Assembly (NCBI GenBank): GCA_009746045.1
Contig: RPFO01000497.1
Coordinates: 233,501-297,500, forward strand
DNA length: 64,000 nucleotides
Direction: 5' to 3'
Source: Mesostigma viride
Lineage: Eukaryota; Streptophyta; Mesostigmatophyceae; Mesostigmatales; Mesostigmataceae
Shown piece after piece: positions 9,118 through 20,950 of this stretch; position 1 is the first letter of the stretch; the number at the start of each line of letters is the position of its first letter. The position numbers were made by a program, and so were the translations under genes. The notes under the pieces were generated by a model. It ran no database searches, had not been told where the DNA came from, and was given only the letters and a program-made list of their open reading frames with translations.

Positions 9118-12100
9118 ATGGTTCGTCTTTCAGCAGGCTTGATTCTTGAAAGTCCCCAGCGGTACAATCCCTGCCAAGACCGTGAGCTTGACCTACGAGG
9201 TATGCGTGATATCCGCTCTACGCTCGCTCAGGCATATTGGTGGAAGGTATTGGTAGAATGGTCCGTACAGGGGTTCGTAAGTGGTGAACGTAGTGAAGGG
9301 CCTTGGCGTCTGGATGCCATGAGACTCTTTTCTATTTACCTGCGTGAGTTGCTGAAAAAAAAACGGCGAGAGTCGTGGAGATGCTGTAGCCCCGTCAGGT
9401 TTCCAGTATGTATCATGCCTCATGGTTTGAATGCCGAATGGTGCAGTGATTCCACGTGGCCCCGATAAGTGGGTAGTTCGTTCGTTCTTGGTTCACCCCC
9501 CACAACAAGGACATATTTTGGGTGCCTTCGTCATCATCAATCTGCGTGGGAAGGGTCGTGAGTGGCTGCCCCTGCTATGCATGCACGGGTGCACTGCCGC
9601 TGCCGCCCCTGCCAGGCATGTGCCGCTGGGGCGGGTCTCGGAGAAGGTTGTGATGGGCATGTGGTATGGACAGTGCACACGGCTAAGCCTTGGCTCGCGC
9701 AGTGCTGGGACGAAATAATGCCACTGACTCGATGGTATCGCAGGAAGGTGGTGCGTCGCGTGGCAGAGCAAGTAGACCGCGTAGGCTGGGTGTGCGCAGG
9801 GGAACATGCGGAGGGACTAGGGTGGATCGTGCGCACTGGGCGAACCACGGTTATAGGGTGAATCATCGTTGTAGGGTGAACTGCGGTTGTAGGTTGAATC
9901 GCAGGTGCAGGATGAACCATGCATATAGGACCTTTGCGGCGTGCCAAATCAGAATATAGGATGAATCATGTATATAGGGTGAATCATGGGTATAGGGTGA
10001 ACCATGTGTATGGACTAACCAGATCCCTGCCTCGCACGCCACACTTTTGTGATGGTGCCTACTTGGCACCAGGTACCCTGTGACTGCCCTGACAGAGGCC
10101 TTTGAGTGAATGAGTGCGTGAAACAAATCAATGCATGAAACGAAGTCTATGTCATCTCCCATGGGACGCACATCTGTCAACGTTCCGTGGGCCTGCCCAG
10201 TGCCTGGTCTTGGTGGTCAATATGCAGAGGGAGCTAATCCATCATGGAACACCGGATGTTGCCTATCTGTCTGCTGCTATACGTCACTGCTGTTCCTCTT
10301 CGCACATGGCACGCACCCCTTTCGTTTTTCTCCTGTTGCGTGGTGCCATGTGGCGGGGCATGCACCGGACCTGTGCGGGCATTGCCACCAACTACACGGG
10401 CGTGGTGACCATTGGGCCATGCTGACGACCGTCATTGCGATGGTGTGGCGATGGCAATGAATCAATGACGTGGCGCAACGTGGCTCGGCCACTCCCTCTC
10501 TGTGATGATGTGGCGCGCCGATGAATGGTCACGGTGTGGGCGATATGGCATGGCAACCGATCGGATGGTCGGCGGCCACGGACTCACATGATGATGACGT
10601 GGCTTGGCGATTTATCTAATGGGCGATGACCTGGCGGCACGCAGGCCACAAGATCCCTGCCATCGAGAACTTGGGGGCCACCGAGGTATGCGGCCGCGCC
10701 CTTGCTCTTGATATGTCTGTGGATCATGCACTGTTTCGTTTCGTGCGTGCCAAGTATTTGAGTGTGTGAGGTTGGTTTGGCGTAAGAAAGAAGGTAATTC
10801 GAAGCGCGTGCATGGGTTCATGAGCACCCCCGCAGAGCATCGACAGCGGTAGCCCTCCAACTGTTCGGTTTTTCACGCTCCCATATCTCTCTATTCCACG
10901 GTACCTCTCCCTCTCGTGCCCCCAACGCTTTTATGATATTAAGCTGCTACTGCCTTTGACGATACCTTTCTCTCCCACCTGGCCTCTCCCAGTGTGCCCA
11001 AATCCGTAGGTGTGGTTGTGTCCCCAATCGTACCTCTCCCTGCTGCCTGAAAGCTAACTTCTCCCACGGCCCGTGATCTGCCTCCCTGCTGCTTTCGGTG
11101 CATGCGCGCAGAACCAATTTGACTGCATCGACCTGTCCAACAATGACATCGTCAAGCTGGATGGCTTCCCCGTGCTGCCTCGCCTCTCCTCGCTCATCCT
11201 GAACAACAACGGCATCTCGCGCATCAGCCCAACGATCGCAGGTGCGGCCGGCGTTAACCAGTAGATTTATAGTTTCCTCAACAACAACGGCATCTCGCGC
11301 ATCAGCCCACGATTGCATGTGCGGCCGGCGACGCCAACCGATATGTTACCCCTCCCCAGCCTGGATGCAGCCCCGCCCTGTGTGTTTAGACCCCACCCTG
11401 CGCACCACAAGGTCGCCGCAACCACACCCTGTGCACGCCGCAACCACACCCTGTGTGATCCAACCCCATGCTGCAACGTGGCACTGCGCGCTGCAAGTGC
11501 CACCTTGCACTCGTCTGCTGGCCGGCTCATGGCTGGGTCATCAGATGCAGCCCCTGCCTGGTCCAAACAGATCCTCTTCATGAAAAAGCATGTCGTTGAT
11601 GGCAAGTTTGGTTTGATCTCTTGAATTGAAGGCCTACCAGAACGTTAATCGGTGGTAAAAGTGGTCCTGCCGTCATCGTCGTGAGCATCGAGAGCATGCG
11701 CACGGAAGCAGCCCGTGTTCCTTGCCGGCTCTTTTGCTGATGCGACCACGTCGGTGGCCAGCTGATGTATAGACTGAGCGTTGCGTGCGCTTTATACGGT
11801 CACGTGTGAAGGAATTAATTGATCTCACGGCGAGCATTGCCTGACACAACCATGGCTGTTGACACAAGCCATAGCCGTGCGTTGCCGGGCTATCCAAAGG
11901 GGTCTGGGGCCAGTGGCCGAAGGATTACATTAGGGGTCGGGGTGGTGCGGTCAGTGTTTCGATTAGTGGCGATATGCCGCCAAATGTGGCGGTGTGGCAC
12001 TTTTTTTGGTAAAATGTGGCGGTGCCACCCTATTTGACAAGGCCCCCAAGAAGCCACAAATTGGCCGTGCTGTTCTACTTTCTAGTTTCGTTTCGCCACA

Positions 12101-15100
12101 GAGTGGCCGTGCCTGGAGTTCACTCTAGTACAGGTTACGCCACAATTGGCAGTGTCAGCCGAACTTCCGGCCCGCGTTCCGCCACGAATCTCCCTTTAGA
12201 AAAGTGCAACAGTGCATACTGTACCGCTAGATACCGCTTAGTGCATGTTAGTAGCGCCAAGTGGCCCGCTGGCCGCTGGACAGGCTGGGCACTGAGCAGT
12301 GACTACCGTAGTGAGCTAGACCGGTGCAGTGTGCAGTGAGCTAGGTAGAATTGAATTACAAGAATCAACCATAGTCTTGTCCAATCAAAATCATCTTCTT
12401 CGGAGCAGTATCTTAGAGACGACAGTATCCTCGAATCCATCGTCGAGAATGGGGACCGAATCATTGCGACAACGATATAAAAAAGTACGAAAAAGTACGC
12501 AAAAGTACGAGCAAGTGCGGCGAAATGCGTCGAACTGAGAATTAATCTACACGGGCGGCCGGCAGGCAGAGACCCGCCCTGTATACTCAGCCAGTACGGC
12601 GCCGCGCCGCGCTGACCCCGCCGTTCTACTTGGTTGGCAGGCTTTGCTGCACCAATGAATGGTTGGAAAGCCAGCCCGCCACACGTGGCCGTGCCAAGCC
12701 CAATTTTAATTGGCTTAAAGCCACACATTGGCTGAGTCAACGGGAGTTTTTGTAGTTCAAAACGCCACAAGTGGCCTAGCGCCACTAGCAACAAAAACCT
12801 TAATCGAATCACTGGGTGCGGTGGGCCCTCATAGGCATGTGGTTCTAGGCAGCCGCGTGCACATAGATGCGTAGCCCGCAATTAGACCTTGCTTCAGCAT
12901 TTGCTGGTTTCTCTGAAGCTTTCATATATATAAATTTAAATTATTATTTCTCAACTACTAATAGATCATTTTTTAATTAATAAATTAAAACATAATTTAG
13001 TTTAATTTTAATTTAAAAGATAAATTAATAACAATATTATTAATTTATAAATAATTATTAATTAACATTATAATCAATTTAAATTTAGTTTTTTATACCT
13101 AGTTTATTTTGAAATCGCACTCGTGTGCATCTTATATGCACTTAATCCAGCCCTTGACGTGGTTTCTTTGCTATGGAATAAACCGTGCATGAAGGATACG
13201 GACCAGCATTCGTAAGAGTGGTGGCATTGTGTATGCACTTGGTGTAAATGCCTCCTGCACGCGTGTGTCTGATTGTGTGTGGCTTGTTGCTTGTGTGGCC
13301 GTACGACTGGGTTCTGCTGGTGGGCCACGCTTATGCAGAATGCCTACCCAACCTGGAGACCCTGATCCTCACCAACAACAAGCTGAACAATCTGCAGGTA
13401 CGCGTTTTGCCGGCCTTGTAGCTGTGGGCAATGGTCGGCGTCTGTGGAACTGTTTTCTGTACTTTCTGCCCTCCATATTTGTCCCACTCGCAGCCGCCCC
13501 GTTGTTATCGCACAGAGGTGGTGTGGAGGCTGGTAAGGCTCACCTGGGTGCCCGCCTTTGAATGCAGGGAGCTCATCTGAGTTGAAGTTGGGAGCCGTCG
13601 CGTGGTGGATCCCTTGGTTGGGACAGCTGGCGATGGGCTGCGAGATGCCAATGGGCTGCAGGGCGCTCTGCCAATGCCCTCAAGTTCCCTCCATGAAGCT
13701 CACGTCTTCCTTGTGCATGCTATGTTTGGTTCTCTGTTCACGTTGGAGTTGTATTGCTGTATCCTTCCCCCCTCATTCGCCTCGCTCAATACCATCCCAC
13801 CCCACCTCGTCCCTCAGCCTGGTTCCTTTCCAGTTTTTCTTTTCTCCTTGCCCTGTTCCAATTTTGCTACGCGGTGTATTGGCATCAACCCCATCTTGCG
13901 TCTTGCACAGGACATTGACCCCCTGGCTGGGTGCAAGCGACTGCAGCGGCTGTGCCTGCTGGACAACGGTGTTTCCAAGAAGCCAAACTACAGGCTGTAC
14001 GCCGTCAACCGCTGCAAGGCGCTCAAGCTGCTCGACTTCAAGAAAGTGAAGCCCTCGGTGAGCACGGTCCCGTGGCTTTGTATGGCTGTGAGCATGGCTT
14101 GGTGTTGGTCAGCATAGGTTGGGGGAGGTGATCACGGCTTGGTGGGTGGTGAGCACGTATTGGTGATCACAGCATGGAGGCGGGTGAGTGGTTCTAGGTT
14201 TCATGTACCCCTGCACTTGCGTACGCAGCGTGCCTCGGCTGCGCAGATGTGGGATGGTGAAGCCTGTGGTGAGTGCAGTACGTTCGCTCCGCTGGTTCAC
14301 TATTCATGTCTCTGTGGGACACGCATATAGGGGGCGTTCCGCCTATTCGCGCTCCTCGGCATCAGCCTGTTATGGTTGAACAACTTGCATGTCCCGTGCA
14401 TGTGCATGTGCCCTCAATAGCCAGGCGTTCCATGGGGGGGGATCGCGCCTCACAGGATGCATGTGGGCAGATAGTCTCGACGGGGGGCCAAGAGGGTCGT
14501 CCCTTTGAAGCCAAGCTTATTTGATCTTTGGGGCCATCCGGGGGGATCCTTGGGATACGTAACCGCGAGCTTTGCTCAGCTTCATGTGGCATCTATTCTG
14601 GGCTCTGCCCAGTTCTGACTGCGTGGTATTGGTTCTGGGCTCGTAACATGCATGTGTGGCATTCGTTCTTGGCACGCGGCATGCATGTGCGGCGTTTGTT
14701 CTGGGCGCGTGGCATGCATGTGCGGCGTTTGTTATGGGTGTGTGGCATGCATGTGTGGCGTTTTTTCCTGCTTCCGTTTGACCTCGGATGTGTGTGGGCC
14801 CCCCTCCCGTGGTTGCGGGGGCGGCTGCGAGCAGGAGCGTGATGCCGCGCGCAAGATGTTTGCTAAGGAGAACGCGGAGCGCGCGGCCGCCGCCAAGCAA
14901 GCCAAGACATTTGTGCCAGGGTCCACTGCCGTCAACGAGGCCGACGCAGCAGGTATGGTCTATAAAATAGTGTTGCTTAGTCAAGGTGAAGCTGACGGAT
15001 AGTTTTTTTCGAAGATATGTTCTTGTCATCGCTGGCGAGTCAGCGGTGGCCGGTGCTATGAACCCCTCGTCGCTGCTAGTTCTTGCAGTGGTGGCAGGCA

Positions 15101-15627
15101 AGAAACGGGGCTGCCAGGGTGTCACAGGTGCCCCCTTGCTGGCATGGGCTGGCAGGAACGGGCTACTCTGACGTGTCGCTCTTACATAGTTTTTTCCCCT
15201 CAATCATGTTACCTCGATCGAATTGAAGTGTTTTCCCCGTGGTGCTGCATGGGTTCTTCTGGCCTAGGAGTTTTCTACAGTTACTGTGGTGTCTTCTACA
15301 GTGGCTGGTTGTCACGTGTCACGTGTTTGTGATTCGGTGCATGCCATGGCCGCAACCCGACCCTGCCAACTTGACCCTCCACGCATCCCATCTCACCCTC
15401 ATCGTTACCCCCACCGCCAAAGCAGCATTCCTCTCACGCCCCCCCCACCCCTTCCCGGCCCCCCCATCCCAGGCACCTTTACCTTTCTATGCACCCACCC
15501 TACCTCGCTGTCCACCCCTTTGTCGTATGCACCACAACATGAGTCCGTTTGCCCGTCTCATCTCACGTGATTTCCCAGTCTTCTAAGATATTTTTTTTCT
15601 CACCATGTTTGGGCCCTGGTCCCCCCC

Positions 15628-15725
<98 letters not shown>

Positions 15726-16807
15726 GCTTGCACAGGCGCTGAGATGGAGGAGGAGGCGCCCAAGGTGACCACTGCGCCCACGCCGGAGCAAGTGACAGCG
15801 ATTAAGGCCGCCATTGCCAACGCCGCCACGCTGGAGGAGGTGTCGCGGCTGGAGAAGGTCGGCGAAAGTCAGATGCAATGGAAGTTGAACTATATTCAAT
15901 GGATTCAGTGGATTGAGTGGAAGTTGATCTAGATTGGGTTGAGTTTTTTGAATTTATTTGACATAGCACGAATCCTCAATGGAATGGCTGGAAAAGGTAA
16001 GAGCTCCTTAGTGAAAGCTAGTTGCGTGGTGTAGCTCAATAACGGAAGCTAGTAGTGTGGCATAGCCCTACTCAGTGGCGTGGCGCTTCACGTCATGATC
16101 ACACCTGGCCTGGCATTACTGCTGTCCCATACATACAGGTGCATCGGGCCAGGTGCACAGTAGTTGCGCATGCTGTTCCAGCGCACGGTATTTTCCGGGG
16201 GCATGATGGGTGTTCTGGATGTTGTCGCATGCCCAGATTGCCGTCTGGTGGGATTGTGTGTTGGTAGGAGGGGGGCCGATGTGTGCAGTGGACCGCCTTG
16301 AAGAGTGCGGGCAGTTCTTGTTCACCAAGCCTCGTAACTTGCATGTTCACGCTCGACAAGATGTAATCCTCTGCCATGTCCTGCCTAATGAGCTAGCATG
16401 ACCATCCACATTTCCTGTAGGGCCCACGCCCGCCGAACTATTGCTTAGAACCTCACCTCTTAATTTCTTTTTCCCCTATGGCGTCCCGCATGACACTCAG
16501 ATAGCCCCTGAAGAAGAGTAAACCAGATATGAGATACCAATGCTAGCAAGGCCGTTCCGCATGATTGTAAGCAAAGCAGCCCCCGGTTACCCATGCAAGT
16601 GTCATGGACTCAGCTTCTCTTTGCTACTGGTGCTTGATTCACTGCCCCCTTCCATCCTGCCTCCCTTGACGGGATGCCCTGCAGGCGCTCAAGTCGGGCG
16701 TGCTGCCGAGTGAGTTCATCACTCCCAAGGAACCGCCACAAGCGCAGGAGGCAGCGGGCAAGGAGCCACCCAAGGTTGGGGACCAAGGGACGGAGACAAT
16801 GGAGGAG
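9118..16807 (+). CDS. U2A': U2 small nuclear ribonucleoprotein A' (leucine-rich repeat)
   Basis: Eight exons with GT-AG introns and consistent phases: 9118-9199, 10645-10685, 11112-11241, 13339-13397, 13911-14057, 14835-14952, 15736-15857 and 16685-16807, about 274 codons. The start MVRLSAGLILESPQRYNP matches the family N-terminus. Leucine-rich repeats follow (FDCIDLSNNDIVKLDGFP, LETLILTNNKLNNLQ, DPLAGCKRLQRLCLLDN). Then come the U2A' signature YRLYAVNRCKALKLLDF, ERDAARKMF, and the conserved tail AAIANAATLEEVSRLEK. The protein binds U2 snRNA stem IV with U2B'' in the nucleus. The exon 7 donor (GTCGGC) is atypical. The last exon is uncertain: translation reads through 16808 into unlikely hydrophobic sequence, so a short terminal exon is probably missing. 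The tiny 41-nt exon 2 (HKIPAIENLGATE) was found by matching phase and family sequence. Confidence 0.92.
9840..10015. repeat. Degenerate ~18-bp tandem repeat in U2A' intron 1
   Basis: Drifting copies of TATAGGGTGAATCATG run through this stretch. The word ATTCTGATTTGGCACGCCGC (complement, 9938-9957) also occurs beside the SINE at 18285, so the array is broken by, or derived from, a dispersed repeat. Confidence 0.6.
11278..11336 (+). repeat. Duplicate of U2A' exon 3 end and splice donor
   Basis: CAACAACGGCATCTCGCGCA and the following GTGCGGCCGGCG repeat the last ~45 bp of exon 3 and the first bases of intron 3, about 80 bp downstream. In the copy the junction CGCAG|GTGCGG has become TGCAT|GTGCGG and one base is lost, so it is a decayed, frame-broken exon copy. 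Confidence 0.8.
11900..12850. other. Intronic stretch rich in GCCACA..TGGC palindromes
   Basis: At least six variants of GCCACANNTGGCCGTGCC occur in U2A' intron 3 (for example near 12048, 12098, 12140, 12680, 12720 and 12765). No ORF with family features is seen. It may be a diverged tandem or foldback repeat. Confidence 0.4.
12921..13110. other. Extremely AT-rich island in U2A' intron 3
   Basis: About 190 bp is almost pure A/T (runs of TTAATTAATAAATTAAAA type), in sharp contrast to both flanks. It is not a simple microsatellite. It could be an organelle-DNA insertion or an AT-rich transposon remnant. Confidence 0.6.
14058..14180. repeat. Short repeats of the U2A' exon 5 donor region
   Basis: From the 5' splice site on, the intron repeats variants of GTGAGCACGGCTTGG (GTGAGCATGGCTTGG, GTGATCACGGCTTGG, GTGAGCACGTATTGG). 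The repeat unit starts at the donor itself. Confidence 0.6.
14625..14770. repeat. ~36-bp minisatellite in U2A' intron 5
   Basis: Four to five tandem units contain GGCATGCATGTGCGGCGTTT. The unit length is divisible by three, which produces a spurious repeat peptide. Confidence 0.75.
15631..15724. repeat. (AC)47 array abutting a splice acceptor
   Basis: 94 bp of perfect AC dinucleotide ends 11 bp before the exon 7 acceptor (CGCTTGCACAG|GC). The usual polypyrimidine tract is therefore replaced by alternating CA. Confidence 0.95.
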
Positions 16808-17859
16808 GTGAGCGGAAGCGGGTCTGGGCTCCCGTTGGTGACCCTATCTGTATTCCTTGTGCTTGCTGCTGTGTACCACAGTATCCTGGAAACCTCAGTA
16901 TGGTGTGCTACATAGTACAAACGTGAGGTTGCTCTAGTGAAGGGCTTTTTTACTCTTCCTGCTCGCGTGAAAGATCTTTTTACTTGTATCTTGGTGAAGT
17001 AGAGGACCAATGAGATCAGCGTTGCTCAAGTGAGGACGGGTGGGGATGGGTGCCCTTAGTGTCAGTTTTTTACTGTATCTACAAGGAAGCTGATATTGTG
17101 TTGCCCCGCAACCACAACCCGCCTGGTGTGTTTTTTGATGCAGGGATGATCCATACTCAGATCCAGCAACCATGCTGCCCTGCATAATTACATGATGTGC
17201 AATCAAAATTTCGAGAGCCTGGACACTAAATGCTAGCTAATATTCAGATGTGGGACCTTGAGAGCTTACCTGAAGTCGTCAACTTGTCATGGTCCTTTAT
17301 GTCGGTGCATGAGGCATGGGTGGACATGCTCGAAGATGGCATGTTCTGCAACAGTGCGTGCATCAGTACTGGTCAGTGGGAGTGGATGTGATGTGTGCTT
17401 TGCCAGGGAGCCCTACTGTCTGGCCTGCTGAAGGAAGGCCCTGGCCGATGCAGTGACATGTCAGGCTTGAGACCGACAGAGATGATGGCATGGCAAGGCT
17501 GGCCGGCTGCGACTTGGAGACTTGCATGATTCTATGGCGGCATTTGCTTCTACAACGAAAATGACAGACAAATAAGAAACGTGATCTTTGAGTGGGCAGC
17601 ACAGGAGAAGTAAAAGCGATGATGACGCACGATACGTGCATCGTCCAAGTACATCGTCTTCTTTCATGTGGACATGCAAGCTCAGATCGATGCATGCAGT
17701 AGATGCAGGTATGCTATCCAGAAAAGTGCACTTAAGGGGTGTCCCATCCCCTTAGGTTTCCTAACATAATTCATCCATCAATCAGGTCGAGATATAAAGT
17801 ATCATATGTTCATTGAGAATGATAAATTACGGAGGTGAGATTGGCATGCAACCTAATGG
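16808..17859. other. 3' region of U2A' and unassigned DNA
   Basis: This probably holds a terminal exon or 3'UTR of U2A' at its left. I see no other gene; the longest open frames have no recognisable features. Confidence 0.3.
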
Positions 17860-18240
17860 ATGATGCATTAAGAACTTAGCCCAGCTTTGCCTATGCAGAG
17901 AGTCACTCTCTGATGAGAAGCCATGCCCTAGCCTTTGTGAAGTGAGACAACTATGCCTGGACGCATGGCGATCCAACGCGCCGTGGAAGGACTAGGGTAG
18001 TACGTTGTCTGGGAGGAAAGACGCGAAGGCTGCGTGGCTATCTCTAGGTAGACCTGGCTTGTATGATAGCCATGATGGTCTTCCCCCCATATATGTCTGC
18101 GGCTTTAATTAGGTATAGGTGCTGGAATACATTGTGGTGTGCAGGTGCACGTTGTGCACCCAGAGCAGGTGTAGTTTACACCCTACCCTTGCAGGAAGTA
18201 GCCCAGAGTGTATTATAAAAGCCATATCAAGGAGACAACC
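17860..18240 (+). mobile_element. Diverged retroposon 3' region (family T2)
   Basis: The words GAAGCCATGCCCTAGC, GGTGCACCTAGAGCA-like and CTTGCAGGAAGTAGCC, ending in TATTATAAAAGCCATAT, match the 3'UTR downstream of the ORF1 element (46640-47000 complement and 20690-20950). The coding part is missing. Confidence 0.6.
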
Positions 18241-18284
18241 AGCGCAGGCCAGAAATCGCCATATTCTGATTTGGCACGCCGCAA

Positions 18285-18480
18285 CTTTAGGTGAAAACCA
18301 TTTGCGTTCAGTGCCGGTCCGCGGAAAACGCGGAAAACGCGATCTGCAAATGAATCCGACCGGAATCGAACTGGGGACCTCTCGCACCAACTTTCGCTGA
18401 CTATAGGACGGACGTCTCCGGATCCTAGGGCATTGCCAACTTACACCTACAGTCATCCGCAAAGGTTCTCCTTTCTGGGC
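18285..18480 (-). mobile_element. tRNA-like SINE, copy A
   Basis: On the minus strand the segment contains CCCAGTTCGATTCCGG (18360-18375), a good polymerase III B box, and upstream CTATAGTCAGCGAAAG, an A-box-like stretch at tRNA-like spacing. A similar copy lies at 48975-49165. Acceptor-stem pairing is poor, so it is a tRNA-derived repeat and not a functional tRNA. Confidence 0.55.
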
Positions 18481-18782
18481 TTCTCCATCGCCATATGCCC
18501 CTTCTAAGGGATATGTGCTACATATACTCCCAACTTTGTACCATGGCATGCCTCGCATGTCTGACGAGATTAGACAGCTAGCCACAGCGGCAGCAGCGCC
18601 GGCATCCACAGTCGCTCGGATATCGGAGGATGTGGCTCGACCGGATATATCGATGAGCTAGTATTCATGAGTAGTCGTTGCCACCATTAAAGCCATGCAT
18701 GCCTAGAATGTTTGCCTAGCTGTGCCACCATACCTAGTCACGTGCACCACTAACACAAGGTACATGAACAACCAGCCATAGC

Positions 18783-19460
18783 CATCAAGTCCGATGTTTT
18801 TTGCAACGTCACCCACATCTGTTCGGTGCTGCCCCTTGGCACAAGCTCTACAAACAGGTCGTGGACCGGCTGGATCGCATAGTATCTCCGCACATCTGAA
18901 CCCTGTGATGCCAGATCTCCTTTGCGGCCGTTCCGAGCTTGGCACTGGATTCGTTGTCCACATCGTCGCGTCGCTGCCGCAACACGATGTTTTCTGGCAT
19001 CCGCGGGCTTTTGGTTCCCGCCGCACATTTGAAAGTGCTGTCCTCCGGGTTTTTGCCTTTGCACCGTGTGCAGTTCTTGGACGTTTGGAATCATGGCATG
19101 GCTAACGTGATGACTGACTAGCTAGACCTTTTCAGTGGTTTTCCATTTGCGGGTATTTCCTCGTAAATGGTGGGAGAGCGATCGCAGCAATGGTGCTCAC
19201 CACTAGACACTCCCGGCCAGTTAGGCTAGAAACACACGCCCTGATCAAGCATGCTGTTTCCGGCCCCACCGTCTAGGTCATCTAGTCGCTCCACACGTAA
19301 GCCAGCCATAATTTCAATGCACAAGGATACACATTTCCATCACCATTCATCTTCATCATCCTGAACGACTCGAAAACGCGGAAAAGATAACGGCAGGCTC
19401 GAGCTACCATGGTCCGGATTCTCCCGATTTCTGGCCTGCGCTGGTTGTCTCTTTGATAGC
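18783..19460 (+). mobile_element. R1 retroposon, long copy
   Basis: This is almost identical to 45953-46628, with a single obvious difference near 19050. It begins inside the terminal ORF (QVRCFLQRHPHLFGAAPWHK... to a stop at 18899-18901) and runs to GGTTGTCTCTTTGAT. AGCCATAGC flanks both ends (left near 18774, right near 19458), a likely target duplication. The antisense Cys-containing frame is a shadow. Confidence 0.75.
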
Positions 19461-19486
19461 CATAGCTTAGCCCTTGTACAGCCATG

Positions 19487-19735
19487 CTACGTCCTGGCTA
19501 TCAAGGAGACAACCGCCGCAGGCCAGAAATCGAGAGAATCCGGACCGTGGTAGCTCGAGCCTGCCGTTATCTTGTCCGTGTGTTCGAGTCGTTCAGGATG
19601 ATGAATATGAATGGTGACGGAAATGTGTAGCCTTGTGCATTGAAATTATGGCTGGCTTACGTGTAGAGCGACTTGATGACCTAGACGGTGGGGCCGGAAA
19701 CAGCTTGCTTGATCAGGGCTATCAAGGAGCCCACC
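19487..19735 (-). mobile_element. R1 fragment, inverted, 13-bp TSD
   Basis: This copy is inverted relative to the neighbour. GGCTATCAAGGAG occurs at both ends (about 19496-19508 and 19728-19740), consistent with target duplication. It contains no stop-bounded coding region. Confidence 0.65.
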
Positions 19736-19975
19736 TCACATTTGTAGCATAAGCTATGCGTCAGCCTACCTGTGGTATTGCACCAGTAATTGGTTGTATT
19801 GCACCCACAGTGTTGCGCCCCGGCATGATGCACCATGCCGTGGAGAGAGCGCTCTGTGGCCTGCCCACCTGCGGCAGTGAGAGAAGCTAGGGCGCGCTCC
19901 CTCCTTCTCGCTGTGTATTTAGGGTTGAAGGTTCCTTTACTCTGTATTGGCACCCAACCTGGGCGGACATGCTTA

Positions 19976-20950
19976 TAAGCAATGTTCATACCACCTCCAC
20001 CACCTCCGCCGTCGCAGCCCAGCTCCAGCGGCAGACGCTTGACCTCCGCGAGGAGGCCGAGCTCGCCAAGCGCAGCCTCAACGCCATATACTCAAGAACT
20101 TCGACATGGAAGAAGGTGATAATTCCGAGAAGCTTGCACGTGCGTTTGAGAGCAAAATCCTTGCACGCATGGGCCTTCTCATTGGTTCAAGATCAAGCTG
20201 ACCGCTCACCGCCTCCCCCACACGCGGGGTAAGGCAGGGGCGCCTCCGCTTCTTCTCATCTTTGAGAGCCCAGCGGACAAGATTTCGTTTCTCAGACGCC
20301 GCAAGCGGCTCGAGAAGACTCACTTCACCGTGGACGACGACTTGACCCTGGCACAGCAACAACGGCGACGGGAGCTATGGCCGACCTACCTCCAGCTCCG
20401 GCAGACCAAGGCGGGCCAGCCGGTGTACTGGAAGGGGGCGGCCATCTACGTCGGCCACAAGCCCTGGCACGCGACCCCCTCGACCACCGCGGCCCCAGCA
20501 ACTCCAGCCCCAGCCTAGGGGAATACAGCAGCAGTAGTGTAGAATAGTTAGACGTACAGTGGCCTTGTACATGCCCGCCTACTACAGGCACTATACCAGC
20601 TGAGGCCTAGCCTTTTTAGTCATGTACATGTGTGCCTATGATGAGCCACCCTCCAGATGATGCCTAGCTCTATTTAATTATGCAGTGCCCATGCAGGGAG
20701 TCCCTCCCTGCTGAGAAGCCATGCCCTAGCTCTCGTATAGCCATGATGATCTTCCCCCACCTGGCATGCTCCCCCTTAACTGGGCATAGCGTGATAGACC
20801 ATGAGGGTGCAGGTGCCCTGGTGCACCTAGAGCAAGGGTAGCTTACATTCCCACCCTTGTATGAAGTAGCCTAGAATGTATTAAAAGCCATATGCCCCTT
20901 CTCAGGGATATGTGCTACATTTACTCCCAACAGAGTGATGTTGATAAATA
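19976..20950 (+). pseudogene. 5'-truncated, frameshifted L1-type ORF1 copy with 3' tail
   Basis: The DNA aligns to about residues 305-469 of the ORF1 protein at 47001-48410. TTSTTSAVAAQLQRQTLDL opens it and LWPTYLQLRQTKAGQPVYWK with a stop near 20518 closes it. The middle is frameshifted. About 400 bp of 3'UTR follow, ending in AAAAGCCATATGCCCC and CTCCCAACAGAG. No reverse transcriptase lies between the stop and the tail. Confidence 0.85.

Noticed and set aside
15549-15932. Thr-His and Val-Cys repeat frames
   Set aside because: They are translations of the (AC)47 intronic run joined to U2A' exon 7.
16808-16915. Read-through C-terminus of U2A' (LPLVTLSVFLVLAAVYHS)
   Set aside because: A hydrophobic tail is foreign to the family and a good GTGAGC donor lies right after METMEE-type sequence.
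18355-18425. Functional tRNA gene
   Set aside because: Polymerase III boxes are present but acceptor and anticodon stems do not pair convincingly, and the second copy has a mutated B box.
18703-19105. Antisense Cys-rich frame (NCTRCKGKNPEDSTFKC) as a zinc-finger gene
   Set aside because: The opposite strand carries the terminal R1 ORF and the frame lies mostly in R1 3'UTR; no family match is evident.
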